From positions 3,439,973 to 3,503,972 of the forward strand of contig BSYO01000011.1 of assembly GCA_033239525.1 (NCBI GenBank): DNA of 64,000 nucleotides. The letters run 5' to 3'. A program made the position numbers and the translations under genes. The stretch comes from Nepenthes gracilis (taxonomy: Eukaryota > Streptophyta > Magnoliopsida > Caryophyllales > Nepenthaceae). Shown here one piece after another: positions 1 to 12,824 of the stretch. Below the pieces are notes generated by a model. That model ran no database searches. It was not told where the DNA came from and saw only the letters and a program-made list of their open reading frames with translations. Each line of letters starts with the position of its first letter. Position 1 is the stretch's first letter.

Positions 1-1051
1 AATTGTATTTTCTTGATTTCATTCTCAATGAATCTAAAATGTAAAAAAATACTATTTCTATATCAGTTGTATTTTTTTAAATTAAAATTATTAAAAACAG
101 GTGTAGATTTTACCCTGTTTTAATTCTGCTCTCCCTTCTCTCACCATAGCAAAAATAACAATTTCAATATAAATAAATATATAATTAAGTATATAAATAG
201 TATTATTTTATTAAAATAAAAAAGTTGAAATTCGGAAAAGAAAAAAAAAAATTTGAGGATATTGTGTATTTATCATGAAAATGTTACATTATTCCATTAT
301 GACAATAAATATCAACTGGGAAATTAAGAGAGAGAAATGTTAGAATTATCACCACGGTGGCCGGCGGAACAATCGGCGGTGACATTTTGTTTATAAAAAA
401 AAAATTGAAAACAATTTTAAAAAATAATAATAATTTACAATCATCTGATAAATTGAGGAGCACATAGGTACTTCAATTGTCATTAGCAATTAAGCAACCC
501 TTAATTTATCTTTTTTTTTTTTTTGCTGCAATATTTTATCTTTCATTCTCCTTCTAAAATATTAAAAGATATTTTTAATGATATAGTGTTTTAGCTATTT
601 TTTTATGCTAATAAATCAATATAAAAATAAATTAATTGATAAATATTATATCATCGGATATCTTAAAAATAACTCAAAGGGGATGGTAATTACTCCTGGT
701 TCATGAAGCATAATATAATGAAATGAAGTAGCAATGTAACAGAAAACATTTAAGATATTTGATTGCAAGTTCCCTTTCATTAGATCAACCAAAAATAATG
801 TTAAAAGCAACTCATGGATTATACCAACCATGAAACAATCAAGATCATCCTCACTATCAATATCAATATTGATGAAGCTCCATAAGCATCAAAATGATTA
901 CATATAAATATGCATCATCTCATTCACATATGTGCATGGATGAAGAAATCTTTGGAAATTTGTAAGCTAGCTTTTACCGTGAAAGAAGCCATTCGACAGG
1001 ATGAACGGAGACGGAGAGACGTTCATTTGCATGCCCGGACAATTAGCAGGG
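1..1051. other. AT-rich flank downstream of the RING-CH gene
   Basis: AT-rich sequence with poly-A and poly-T tracts. It lies 3' of the minus-strand RING-CH gene, so its right part should hold that gene's 3' UTR and polyadenylation region. I see no supported open reading frame, tRNA or repeat array. The short frame at 646-831 (minus) has no recognisable domain. Confidence 0.5.
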
Positions 1052-3692
1052 TCAGGTTGTATGAACGCGGTGAGTTCGAGAAGCCCATATGCCAAACGCG
1101 AGAAACCAGAAGACAAACAAGATAGCCCAGTAGCGAGCCGGGCCATACTTGATTCTTGTTATCACGGCCTGCAATTTTTAAACAATGTGCATTGATTCCC
1201 GAATGCCAAGTCGGAAGGAAAGCACATAGTCATACAACAATAACTACAAAGTCTCGAGTTTTGTTAAGTAGGGTTGATAATAAGAATCAATTTTCTCAAT
1301 TTTATTAGATTTAATGCAATATCCTTGGAGACTAAGATTATCTTTAAATTATTTTTCTACATAATCATTTTTTTCCAAAAATTGAAATACCTATGGTGGA
1401 CCTGAGACTAACATGAGGAGAATTACTTACGAAGCGAAAGAAAACCACAACAGTTAAAGCACAGACACCTCCAAGGAGAATGTGAAGACCATTTTTTGCT
1501 GTTCTCTGCAAACAAGAATGCAATTGTTAAATGAGAACAGAAACTATACTATGAGACTGCAAAAACTATTTTCTGCCTAAAAGATATATTTAATTGTAAG
1601 AAAAGCGAGGGGAGTCGGTCGTAGTTGAACCCAAGCCAATAGTATGGGTAAAAGGGTAGCCGATCATATAAGCATTATATGCATGCAAACTCAGACCAAC
1701 ATTAAGCGGGAGTGGCAATTTCTTGCTTTGTATCTGCAATTCTATATGACAGTAGGGGCATTAAAAAAACCGAAATTCCAAACTGGACTAAACCCAAAAC
1801 AGGGTAATTGAATTAAACAGTTCCGTTGCAGTTCAGAGTATTGCAATCTTTTCAGGTTTCAGTTGGGATTCAGTTTGATGGTTTTTAATCTGCCGAGTTT
1901 CCCAACAAGTGTACATATATATATATAATGAATTTGTTAGTTTTTTAATGATAAAAATATATCTTAGTAGAATATATATTTTTAATAGGTGTGCTCCAAA
2001 AACTAGTAACCTGCTAAATGGAACCAAACCAAACATGTATAAATAAATAAATATGATTTTATAATTTTAGTAATGTTTTTTAAAAAAGTAGATGACACAA
2101 GTCAAACCAAAGTGAACTGGTTTGACAACCGGTGGTCAAACAGGTTCTGTTATAATTTGGGTCAAAAAACATTGCTCGCGGTTCGGTTACACACATTCTT
2201 CACAACAGCCGGATCTAACATGACAACAAATATACCCGTAGTTGCTTCATGAAGCATTAAATCATGGTGAATATGCAGCCAGAATAACACCTTAGCATCA
2301 GTACCCTAGATAAAACAATTGGCCATGTGAGCAAAAAGGAACAATAAAATATTTCTGGTTCCATCCACCATTTTATCTCAGCGCAGGTATTGACAAAATC
2401 CACGATTTTGAATACAAACCCTAAAGGGCATGCCAATGAATATTCACAAAATATCATATGTGCTTCCAGAAGCTGGAAATTTCCTTCAGAAACGTTAGAG
2501 AAGTTTGGCAGTATGTATAATATGTGTCCCCAGAGTACCTAACCAGCATTTATTTACACAATTGGCATGCGCTTGAAAATGAAACCAGTCACCACAGAAT
2601 GTGAAAGAAACTTTTAAGAAAGATCTAGGTTCATCTTTTGAAGTTGTTTTAGCAATCTAAAGTTTTAAATCTATGCTCTTGTTAAATTACAAAAATAGCA
2701 AATAACAATGCTTTTCAAAAGAATGTGATATTTAACACAAAGAAAAAAACGAAAATAATTAGACGTACTTTTCCAACGCGAGGAGCAATAAGCCATACAA
2801 GAGTAACAGTGAGCAGTCCAGTAGCTAGCAAAATCCCGGTACCTTCGACGGCCCATTTGGTAGCAGGATTTTCACGTGGGGTGACTTCTTCACTGACAGC
2901 ATTTGAAGGTTGTCCTGCAACAACTTGTGATATTGCAGGGGCATTGTTGTTATTGTTGTTGTGCATGTTGTTATTATGTGGGTTAAACCATGATGAAATT
3001 TCACTTAGCCTATGTCTCCTAATAGCAGCAATGGCATCAGGATCAACACCAGAAATATAATGCACCTGTGCAGGATTAGGTATTCCATTGGCAGTCCTTT
3101 CCCTTAATTCCTCATATTCCTTCAAAGAAGCAAGAACCCTCCTGATATCTGCACTTATAATATTTGTTGCAACGCACCCACATATTTCACAGACAGTGGA
3201 CCCATGGTTTATAAACCATTTCAGAGCACACGCATAGTGCACAAGGGCAAGATCATTTTTACAAGAGCAACCCAGCTCAATTAATGTATCTTGATGGTGG
3301 CACGAACCCGTTTCTATATCCATACAACAAACAAAAACTTCCCCTTCAGGGCTGATGAACTCCACAAAACCAGAGTCCAATTTTCCATCTCTCTCAAATG
3401 ATTGATCACCTTCAACATCTTTCAGAGCTTTCTTGCTATTAGTCTTTGAATCATTATCATCTCTATGTGACCCCTGCAGATGAGGAGAGATACTTAAAAA
3501 ACCGAGCACAGCATCTCCTCTTTTGTCTGATTCAACACAATGACACACACGACAAGTGGCCAAGCCCAAATCATTTTCTGTATTCTGTCTTGATATCGTT
3601 GAAGCCCTTGAACTGTCACTCTTGATTGGCGAACAGCTTTCAGTGATCACTCCTTCACTCTTTTCCGAAGTCAGGTTTTCTTCATTCATCAT
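1052..3692 (-). CDS. RING-CH (RINGv) zinc-finger membrane protein, probable E3 ubiquitin ligase
   Basis: Three coding exons read right to left: 3692-2769, 1505-1431 and 1168-1052, giving 371 residues. All junctions are phase 0 with GT..AG borders. The start ATG-ATG at 3692 is preceded two codons upstream by an in-frame TAA. The zinc finger has the C4HC3 RING-CH layout: C47, C50, C142, C144, H152, C155, C168, C171, with about 90 residues between the first and second cysteine pairs. I recall such a long spacer from this plant subfamily. An Asn-rich stretch lies at 240-250. Three hydrophobic segments follow at about 285-303, 315-331 and 347-363, and the protein ends GIWASRTHRVHTT. By family knowledge it would be a MARCH-like ligase anchored in an endomembrane, passing ubiquitin to nearby membrane substrates; the substrate is unknown. 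No frameshift or missing zinc ligand. Family certain, exact orthologue not. Confidence 0.9.
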
Positions 3693-3762
3693 GCTTTAGA
3701 CACAAAGATGGATCTAAACAGCAATTACTTCCATAGCCATGGAGTACTAGACATTGTTGCAC
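3693..3762 (-). other. 5' UTR part of exon 2 of the RING-CH gene
   Basis: On the minus strand a pyrimidine/AT stretch ending AATTGCAG abuts 3762, a good 3' splice site. From there to the ATG at 3692 no in-frame coding is possible because TAA stands just before the start. This makes 3762-3693 the untranslated part of the first coding exon, with at least one exon farther upstream. Inferred from splice signals only. Confidence 0.45.
3725..3754 (-). promoter_or_regulatory. Short upstream ORF in the RING-CH leader
   Basis: If 3762-3693 is leader sequence, it contains a complete nine-codon reading frame, MSSTPWLWK followed by TAA, starting at 3754 and ending 32 nt before the main ATG. Such short upstream frames can lower translation of the main frame. 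Whether this one is used depends on the transcript start and splicing, which I cannot see. Confidence 0.3.
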
Positions 3763-5870
3763 CTGCAATTTGTTGTATTAATCTTAATCTGATGTCCCCT
3801 CAGCTAATGCAGGAAAACAGATGTGGTGCACAGCTATTCTATTACAGATTTAGAGGCCAAAGAAAGTGAATTCCAACAAATACACTATGTGTTTCGAGTA
3901 TGACTCAGAGCCTTGGTATAAGATTTGGAAAACAAAACTCTTGGCTCCTCACCCCAAGCAATGCAACTCATCCCAACATATGATAAGCCTGAAGAGTTCA
4001 TGAATGGTTTATCTCAAGCCTAAGCCAAACTAGTACTTCACTGGGTACAAAAGACATGCTCTGTAAGTATGAGAATGGCATATATGTAAGTATGTCACTG
4101 GAAATAGCAATGTCTTCTGGTAAACACTAACTTTTGTTTTGTAAAAGTGAAAAGTAAATTTCAAGTAACAACAAAGTCAGAAGACGGATTCTGGGATTTC
4201 TTTTTCAGGGTGGATATGTGCTATAAATCCTTGTTTGGCTGAGATATGATTCTTCAAAAGAAACTAACATTTCACTTTCATCATAAGGCATGTTGAAACA
4301 ATGACAACTATTGTTATGCAGCCGAAATGCAGATGTCTTAACATCCTTCTGCAAACCTAAAAAAGCATAACTTCTTAATAGGTGACTAGCACTTCAGATA
4401 ATTGCGAAAAATTGTAACTCCAATCACAAAGATTCCCTCCCATCCTAGCAAAGTGTCGTTTCATTCATTCAATCATTTGGAGTTACGGACTTAGTGATTT
4501 TGTCCGCAACCGCCTTCTCTTTTTCTTCTTTTTCTCTTCTCCTTTTCTCTCCTCTCTCTCTTTTCCAGCGCAAAATAACTAACAAGCGTTGCAAGGTTCT
4601 TAAATATCCAAATCGATGCACAAGTACCGGATAGACATGCATCAAGCATCAAAAATTAACACAGGCCCTCACAACGGCCGCCAGACACAACTCAGGTGCC
4701 AACATTCTTCCAAATCCGTGCATGTATGTTGCAATAAGCACACATTGGGTACCACCCATTCTGTCACGAACACGCATAAGTACAACATAGGCACCCATTA
4801 AGTGCACCCTTACTGTCTCAAACACATATCAGCGTGGAGACAAGTGCTAGCCTAATTCTTTTGAAATCTGATTTTCTTTAAAATTTTCATTATATAATTA
4901 TTTTCTAAATTAACACAATGTTCATATTAATGACGCCACAAATCATAACAAAAATTTTGGGCATTATAGATTTGGAACTCAATTAAACATTCCAGATACA
5001 AGTATAATAGCTTTATCAGGGCTTGCACAAGTACCTAATACATAACATTAGAATATAGTATAATCAGCAGAAGTGCTGCTTTAATGGGAAGTAATCACCA
5101 TGTGATATTGTCCAATAAAATTAAGCACTTACTGAATGAACCATCTCCATTTTCCCCACCATGTTAGTTTCCTCACCAACCTACATGGCCACATCAAGCA
5201 TTCTAATTCTCATTCCATTGATTCACTCAATGTTGTTCCATCAATGTTGCCATCATATTGCAAGCTTATTAAAAATAACAAAAATTGAAATGGTAAAATT
5301 AGCATTCTTTATCTGTATTCTCCATGACAGAGGTCTAAGGCCAAATAACACAAATTCCATTCGTCAGAAGACCATAGATAAACGGAAGCCAAAAAAAAAA
5401 AAAGGATAAAGAGGCGCCTAACGCATAGCAGCAATTGCAATGCCAAATCGATGACACTATGTACTCACTATGTACTCCTCCAATTATCACCGAACAAATA
5501 TACTATCGAAATGATAAAGAAAATCATTGCTAAAAAGTAAAATTTGCACCGACTGAAACAACCGATAACAAAAGAACCCCATAATCAGCATTCTAGCATG
5601 CGATTGTTGTTAAAACATTAAGAAACAGCATAATTCACAACATTGCAGAGCAGATTTAGTCACATAATAACAAATATTAACAAAAATACACATCATGATT
5701 TACGAAAACAGTAGGAAAAGTGGAGACCGTAGATCCTTCGTAAGTAAAGAAGAGTGACTTGAGATGCTCAATCAGTCAAGGACTAATCGGCAAAATTTGA
5801 GATCCAATTCTCTCACACTTCGTCTGTAGGGATCTCCCTTCGGCATCTTGATGGGTAATATTCTCAATCA
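3763..5870 (-). other. Probable 5' UTR intron and first-exon region of the RING-CH gene
   Basis: About 2.1 kb without a supported coding exon. Short frames (for example 4616-4801 and 5161-5409 on the plus strand) have no domain and are set aside. The right end, roughly 5700-5870 read on the minus strand, is less AT-rich than its surroundings. It is the best candidate for the non-coding first exon and promoter-proximal region. Precise borders cannot be called by eye. Confidence 0.3.
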
Positions 5871-5879
5871 GTATGTGAA

Positions 5880-6190
5880 AATGTGGGTGCGAGGGTAATA
5901 TTATCTATTCTTGATAATAGATTTTTTTTATAAATATATTTATAAAAAAATTTATACTTGAATAAAAATATTTTAAAATATATAATATTTTAAAAATTAT
6001 TATATTTATCATAAAATAATACATAAATATATAATTTTTTAATAAAAATATTAAATATAATTTATAAAAAAAATTTAAATTAATATTTATTTAAAATAAA
6101 ATATATATATTTTTAAAATATATATATAATTTAGGTTGGGTCAGACTAAATTAAATATTTCTATCAAAAATTATATCTGATTTAAAAAAT
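5880..6190. repeat. AT-rich low-complexity tract
   Basis: Roughly 300 bases made almost only of A and T in runs such as ATTTTAAAAT and ATATATAT. It separates the RING-CH promoter side from the repeat region to the right. No coding or RNA feature is visible. Confidence 0.6.
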
Positions 6191-7367
6191 TAATCAAACC
6201 TAGATTTATTATTGTATCTATCTATACTACTTTTATATTTTAACCAAAGTTTTGAGTTAATCGAATTAGATTGATTAGACTGTCTGATTTTTATTAGGTC
6301 TAATTTCATAATTGATGGGTCCGATAATTTTATGAGCCGGCTCAAAGTCTGACCTACGAGACTACATGCTTGAAAAAGGAAGCCTAGCAGGATTCTAAAA
6401 AGTCCAAAACTCAAAAGCGTCCATGACAGACCCAATCAACAACCCGTACAGCATCACCAGATGAGGGCCCCACAGCCCAACGATTCTGGCTTAGTAGACA
6501 ATCCCATATGCCCTCGCCAGCATGAGGCCCCTGGAGACCACTCAAAAGCTCGCTCTACTAGCTCCAGTTTAGTGAATATTCCCAAGATATTATGCCAGCA
6601 CAATAAATCTCCTAATGAGGCAACTGCCATAGGGAGGATCTCCATGATTGCCCTAAAAAGGAAATGGTACTCGTTAACGGTGATGGTTGCCATAGCAAGC
6701 ACCCATGATCACCAGGAGAACTCAGTGAATCCCCGTGAGCAACTATCGCTGGCAATGCAACCCTTGCTCTACACATACAACATTTCCTCCAGAGGAAAGA
6801 AATAGGTCGAATTCATAAGATAAAGAGGCCCAAAGAACACCTCTCTCTGTTGAGTTTCTCGACGTCCCCATGGCCAAAGGGGAAGTGGGAGGAAGGAGAA
6901 GATTCCAAATAGTGGAACCTAAGGAGAGAGATGAACAAATGGAAAATAGGTCGACTGAGCATGCTCACCTCGACATTTTCTCATCTACGGCGAAGGGCTA
7001 ACCTAGCGGAGCAAGAGCACCTTGAGATTTCAAAACAACCCTCCAATCCTGGCTCGGGACTGCATAAGGTCGTGTCTGTTCCAAACTCTCACACCACTGG
7101 GGTGGCGAGAATGGTTTGTGTAGCAAGGCGTAAGAAGCCCTGCTTTGTTGGTAGCTGAAGAGGAGTCTAGCGGATATTCCTCTCTCCATTGTCATCGCCC
7201 AAAAGTTCGTTCCTCCTCCAAACTGCCGCTCTCCCATGAACGCATCCATCTCAAAGCCACTCCCTGATTGAGCGCATTCTCCAGACACCAATCCTCCATA
7301 TCTCAGGAGCCGCCTTCGACTGGGTGCACTCATCTAAGTATAGTCCCCCATCTCAATAAGCCGTCTG
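6191..7367. other. Unassigned sequence, probably repeat-derived
   Basis: Moderately GC-rich compared with the tract on its left. Overlapping frames on both strands (6461-6805 plus, 6998-7333 minus, 6454-6702 minus) have no recognisable domain and shadow one another. The right end (about 7260-7367) contains the phrase 'cctccat-ctc' followed by 'gggtgcactcatctaagtat'. It is the same repeat word seen many times at 13.7-15.2 kb, so at least that part is repetitive. Confidence 0.35.
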
Positions 7368-7564
7368 TCATGCCCCAAAACTTATTAAATCTAATTATTT
7401 GTTATTCATAAAATTAAAATCTCAAAATTTGGATATAACAAACCAAAATATATGACCCAATAAGTCAAACCCTCATAGGATCTCTTCAAATAATCGTTCG
7501 GATAATATAAATACGACATACTCTAAACATCGTAAGAGGGACATCCAAATATGATAACAATTCA

Positions 7565-7566
<2 letters not shown>

Positions 7567-7611
<45 letters not shown>
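7567..7611. repeat. (TA)n microsatellite
   Basis: Uninterrupted alternating TA for 45 bases. Simple repeat, likely length-polymorphic. Confidence 0.95.
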
Positions 7612-7613
<2 letters not shown>

Positions 7614-8094
7614 AATCCAATGGTTCTAATTATACAATCTAAAGGCCCACTCTCGACCAATTTCATTATCTAAAAATAACAAAATCCATAAAAAAACTCA
7701 TTCCAAATAATAGAGAATATAACTAACGCGATTTGAGTTGTAACAGAAGACCAATCCATCGGATCATAGGACACTGCATCGGATCTCGTCCGACTCCTGC
7801 AAAGCATTCCAACTCTTTACGAAACTGAAGAGATGAAAATACGAAAATATGAACCAGCGGTTCAGCAAGTATCATCATAAAGATGCACAAAACAGCATAC
7901 GCAAATCAGAGAAAAAATTCATAAACAAATATCAAAATAAATGACAGATATAAATCCCAAATCATCGATATCAGAAACCAAATCATCATATCCAAAGTAG
8001 GAGCTTAAACTAGAGCCAAATCACTAGCATACCGAAAGCATAATCTCATCGTACCATCCCGTTGGTACAAATGCATAACAATCATGCTCTAATA

Positions 8095-9545
8095 CCCTGG
8101 CATATAATCAAAGGCCACGGCACACTCACATAACAGAAGCCACGGCATACCCACATAAATAGGAAACTGTGGCATACTCACATAAATAGAGAATTGCAGC
8201 AAACCCACATAAATAGAAAATTATGGCACACCTGTTGGGTTTGGTCACTCCATTGTGAATAACCTAACAAACGGTCGCGTTATCGGAAGATCGTACAGGG
8301 CTTGTGCGATATTCGAAATGCTGCAAACTGACTGCAACAAAGACCGAAGGGATCAATTTGTCGTAGTCGACAAATGTCGAAGAGACCAATTTGTCGGAGT
8401 AACTATTTGTCGAAGTGGGCAAAATTTAGAGTGTTTGCGCCCGCAACAAACAACCAGAAGAGCAGCAATAATGCTGCTCTTGGGCCGACCTGCCAAAAAG
8501 CAAGAGGTTGATAAGTCGGGCAGTAAGGAGGTCGGTCGGCTGGTTAGCGGGACGTCCAACCGGAAGGCCGAGTGACAAGAAGCCAGCCAGAAAAGCTGGC
8601 CGACTGAGAGAAGAAGCCAGCCAAGAAGGTCAGTGGGCCAAGCTGAAATGAGGCCAACTAAGGGTGCTAATACAAAAGGGCGACCAAGCAATGCCAGTTG
8701 AGAGGAGCCGACCTGGTGGAGCTAATAGATGACTTTGAAGAGTGGGCACCAGGCACTAAGGAGTAGATGGCAGGCTTTTCAGAATATGCAGTTAACTTTC
8801 AAAGTTGGTAAGCTGACTTTGTAGAGTATGCGCCATTTATACAGAGCATGCGCCATCTAGGGAAGCGAGAAATTGCTGAAGGCGTTAAAAATGATAAAGT
8901 TGGTGTGACAAATCATTTATAAAATTAGGTCGATGAAGCAGATGAGATTTAGAGTCGTTGTCATTATAAAGTGCACCAGGCGCTTCAGAAGAAGATACGA
9001 CAGTGGCAGAAGTAGCGATGAAACATGGAACGGAGGGTGGAACAGAGCAAAGCGTAGAAAGAGCTCTCATCGTTCGCCGTCTGTCGTAACACTTGTAAAA
9101 TTAGTGAGTAGAGAGTATCACCAGTGAGAGCAACGAAAAAAGAAAAAGATAAAAGAGAGAATGAGAGTTTCCTTATTCTGGAGATTATTTTCTTACTCTG
9201 TCTCGAGTGGGTTGCTAGTATTATGTCTTGGGGTTATTTGTAACCGATTTTATATAGTAAAATTCGTTAAAATTTATCCCATAATTTTTTTCTTAATTGA
9301 GAAAGATTTTTCACATTAAAAATGTTATACACTCTTGTATTCACTATGCTCACATTTTTTGTGGCTAACTGCTAACGGGAAGTTTGGGTTCTTTTGGCAA
9401 CTGAGTTATATGTGAATCTGGGTGTCGAACCCCAATAACACCCACATAAATAGAGGCCAATGGTTAATAAAAACCCACGGCACATCCACATAAATAGAGG
9501 CCATTGGCAAACAGAAACTCACGGCACATCCACATAAGTAGAGGC
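8095..9545. repeat. Tandem 'cacataaatag' array split by a solo LTR
   Basis: Imperfect units of roughly 35-45 bases built around 'cacggca-a-ccacataaatag'. They occur at 8095-8232 and continue in the same orientation at 9438-9545. The interruption is exactly the solo LTR 8233-9437 plus its target duplication, so the array was continuous before the insertion. Confidence 0.75.
8233..9437 (+). mobile_element. Solo LTR, Ty1/copia type, with 5-bp target site duplication
   Basis: Begins TGTTGGGTTTGG and ends CCCAATA (expected CCCAACA with one C-to-T change). Directly flanked by ACACC at 8228-8232 and ACACC at 9438-9442. The sequence is homologous along its length to the LTRs of the element at 56777-60221: same start, the 'gctgcaaact' segment, and the region of 'tttgtaacc' and 'cataattttttt'. 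No internal domain follows, so this is a solo LTR left by recombination between two LTRs. U3 carries short degenerate repeats of 'ttgtcg-agt', including the inverted pair TTTGTCG..CGACAAA. Frames inside it (8255-8575, 8353-8691 and others) are not genes. Confidence 0.85.
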
Positions 9546-9579
9546 AATTCATAATCAAAATATGCATATCATAATGATT

Positions 9580-9870
9580 ACATTTTAGGTCGGTATCTCT
9601 AGGCCACCTTATATCATTGGTTCCCATCTACATTTTAGGCTTGCAACTCTCGGCCATCTCATATCATTTAACGCCATATATATTTTAGGCCTATGATTTC
9701 AGCTCTGCTATATTTTAGGCCTACAACTCTCGATCATCTTGTATCATTTGGTGCCCGTCTGCATTTTATGCCTACAAATCTCGACCTAACTATATTTTAA
9801 ACTTACAACTCTTAGCCATCCAATATCCAATATCCGTTACATTTTACGCCTACAACTCTCGACCATCCAA
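9580..9870. repeat. Imperfect repeats of 'acattttaggcctacaactctcg'
   Basis: About seven degenerate copies of the phrase, spaced irregularly by 30-65 bases, with variable text such as 'gccatc-tatatcat' between them. The same word forms the regular 33-bp array at 10711-10802, so the two blocks share an origin. Confidence 0.7.
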
Positions 9871-10710
9871 ATTGTGACGAACCAAGTTATTTTTTTTAAA
9901 TAACCTCCGTCAATAATATCATAAACTAATTCCCATAATTTAATATTATGGATTCTGTAGAAATTTCGACAAAGTTTCCTCTACAATTGGACGAAAACTA
10001 AAAATACAACTTGTTTAGAATAAACCTGTACAAGCACACGACTATCCAAATTTAACATTTTTGCTTACAACATTATACACAGGATCACAATTGCCATAAT
10101 ATCCATGGCTTCAACACAGCACATCTAAACTACCATGTTGGATCTAAGAAATGTCACTAAATACTTATTCACAAATCCATATACAACCTGCAGAAGTATA
10201 AATAAATCTAACACAACGGGAACTAAGCTGTCCAATCATCAGTTATTTTGTACCGTATACATCAATCTTTTCAAAAGAAGAATATACATATACTTATACA
10301 TTTTTATTCAAACGTAAATTTAAGTACAAGTTCAAAGTCTTCAGCATGGTCTTCTGAATCCAATACTTATTCCACTTCTAGCCTCTACTCTGACCCATCG
10401 GGTATCAAACCTGTACTAAACTGGAGACAGGGAGAGGCAAGGGTGAGCTAAAAAGCCCAACAAGTACATCATAATTAAACGATTATCAATATAGACCAGG
10501 ATAGACAAGAAAAGTGTAAGCATGAAGAAAATACATTTCACAGGGATATGATTAGGTATGCTTTGGTATATAGTTTACTTTTCCTTTTTAGATTATGATT
10601 CACACATAATTAATTATCTTTGCGGATCAGGATTAGTAGGCCGTACTAACCAACGATGTGAGAGAACGAAGAAAGAAATGTGTCTGCCACACATTCTAAA
10701 GTACATGGCT

Positions 10711-10802
10711 ACATTTTAGGCCTGCAACATTCGGCCATCGGCTACATTTTAGGCCTACAGCACTCGGCCATAGGTTACATTTTAGGCCTGCAGCACTCGG
10801 GA
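10711..10802. repeat. 33-bp tandem repeat, three copies
   Basis: Units start 'acattttaggcc' at 10711, 10744 and 10777 with an exact 33-base period. They differ by a few substitutions. A reading frame (10680-10916) runs through because 33 is a multiple of three; this is a by-product, not evidence of a gene. Confidence 0.9.
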
Positions 10803-12824
10803 ATCTCAATTCGCCCCATATCCCACGAGAACCAGGGCAATCCTCGTTTTTTTACAGTAGTATCCGAAGGCATACCACGAACATTACTTGCTCCTATGAG
10901 CGGCCAAAATACTTGACCAAGTATTCTTTGGGTTCACACCGTGATGGACGTTGTAAGCCAGAGAATTTTACCCAATAGCATAAGTCTATGATCTTAGTGT
11001 CATTATTAATCTTTCCTTTGAGGGGAAGTCAACCATATCCATTTCAATTTACATCTTCTCCACTCAAGAAAGTCACATTTTCATATCACATTTCACATAT
11101 CACAATGTGGACTCCCAGCTGATCACACATACAATTATTATCTTCCATTTGGATAGTTCACTCCCAATAACTCTAATTGGGGAATCGATTCATTCGCATA
11201 TTCAATTGAGGTTTTCCCCCTTCCTCATACTTTGTTCAATCTTAATCTTTCATTTGGATTGAAATCCTTTCAGGATTTAATTTGCACATACGATTATTGT
11301 GACGTAGAAAATTCTTATTATGGAGAGTCCAATTCAACTTTTAGGGTTTCCATTTAACGATTATCTTTATCATTAATTATCGAGTACAATTATCAAGATA
11401 AGCAATTAAACACATGCAATCATATATGTAACTTTATTAACAATTAAATATATAAAAATCATGCAAAATTCATCATTTAACTCGGGTGAACGGTGCACAT
11501 GAACAGTGCGCATGAACAGTGCACATATGTACTAATCAATTAATTCTCGGTATTTCGGACATTCAACGGGTAATTTATCAAACCTAAGACATGGGCAACT
11601 ATAATCCCAAGTCAATTTATGTATTAAATCCCAAATTGAAGCTCAAACGATGTCCGGGCATGGGTTAAAGGCTTCGCGAACGGAATTCCCATAATTTCCG
11701 CAAATTCGAATACCCGATTGGCAAATTAACTTACCCAAGTCATGCATAATCATATTCTAGTCCCAAATAAATCAAAAGCCCCAAAAATCAAAGCTCAAAA
11801 CCACCCAGGCGCGGGGTTAGGGTTTCACGAACGTAAATTCGTATAATTTCACCAAATCGGGTACCCAATCGACAAATTAACTTATGGGGATTATGGGTAA
11901 TCATATTCTACTCCTAATTCATACAAAAGCCCCAAAAATCGAAGGCCAAAATCACCCATACGTGGGATTAGGGTTTCACGAACGTAATTGGGGTTTTTGG
12001 GCAAAATCCAGTATAATTCCCCAAATTTGGACATGCAATTGATATATATGCATGCTAGAGTCATGGGTTTTACAAATACATGCATGGGGTCGGGTATCAG
12101 GATAAAATTACCCAAAAGTGATCGAACAAAAATCAACAAAAATGGAAGAAAATGGTATGGATGTACTTGCCTCAATATACTCGATGATTTCTCCAACTAG
12201 CTCGAAGTCAGAATCCATCCCGAAGTCCTCCGTTTGGCCGCTTCTCTCTCTTCTCCCTCCTCTCTCTCTCTACCCGAACTTGCCTTTTCCTTCCCCCAAA
12301 ACGCGTCCCCAACGGATTAAAAAAGAACCAGACACGGCTTGTACGCGCATTGGGGCTCAAGCGTGCGGCGAGCATGCGGCGAGCGCAGCCTTACTGGATT
12401 TTGTGCTTACCGTGGGCTCGAGCTCACGAAGGGCGCGGGTCAAGCTCGCGTCAAGCCTGCAACAAGCCCACATCGCGTTTTCGTCGTTCGGGACCCATTT
12501 TGACCATTCTAACACAATTCTTCATACCATTGGACCCTACTTTTGATTATATAACCTTAATAAGTCAAAATTATCATAATTTAAAACCCAAAATCTTATT
12601 TACGAATTAAAATTTCACGGTTTACAACTTTAGTTTCCGATTATGCCAATTTCAGATCTTTGGGCTTTTCAATTCGATTCCTTCCATACTTTTTGACCTT
12701 GATTCACTTATTTTAACTTAATTACCTCCCAATTACTCTATTTTGGAGTTTAGAACATTACCATTCATTTTAACTGTATCCTGAGAATCTATACCTTACA
12801 CAAATTCTAATATTGACTCACTTG

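Noticed and set aside
10680..10916. 78-codon frame with a repeated YILGLQHS motif
   Set aside because: The repetition comes from the 33-bp tandem array; the frame stays open only because 33 is divisible by three.
12118..12610. 142- and 86-codon plus-strand frames
   Set aside because: They sit in decayed gypsy-like sequence shared with 48.7-49.3 kb and have no domain.
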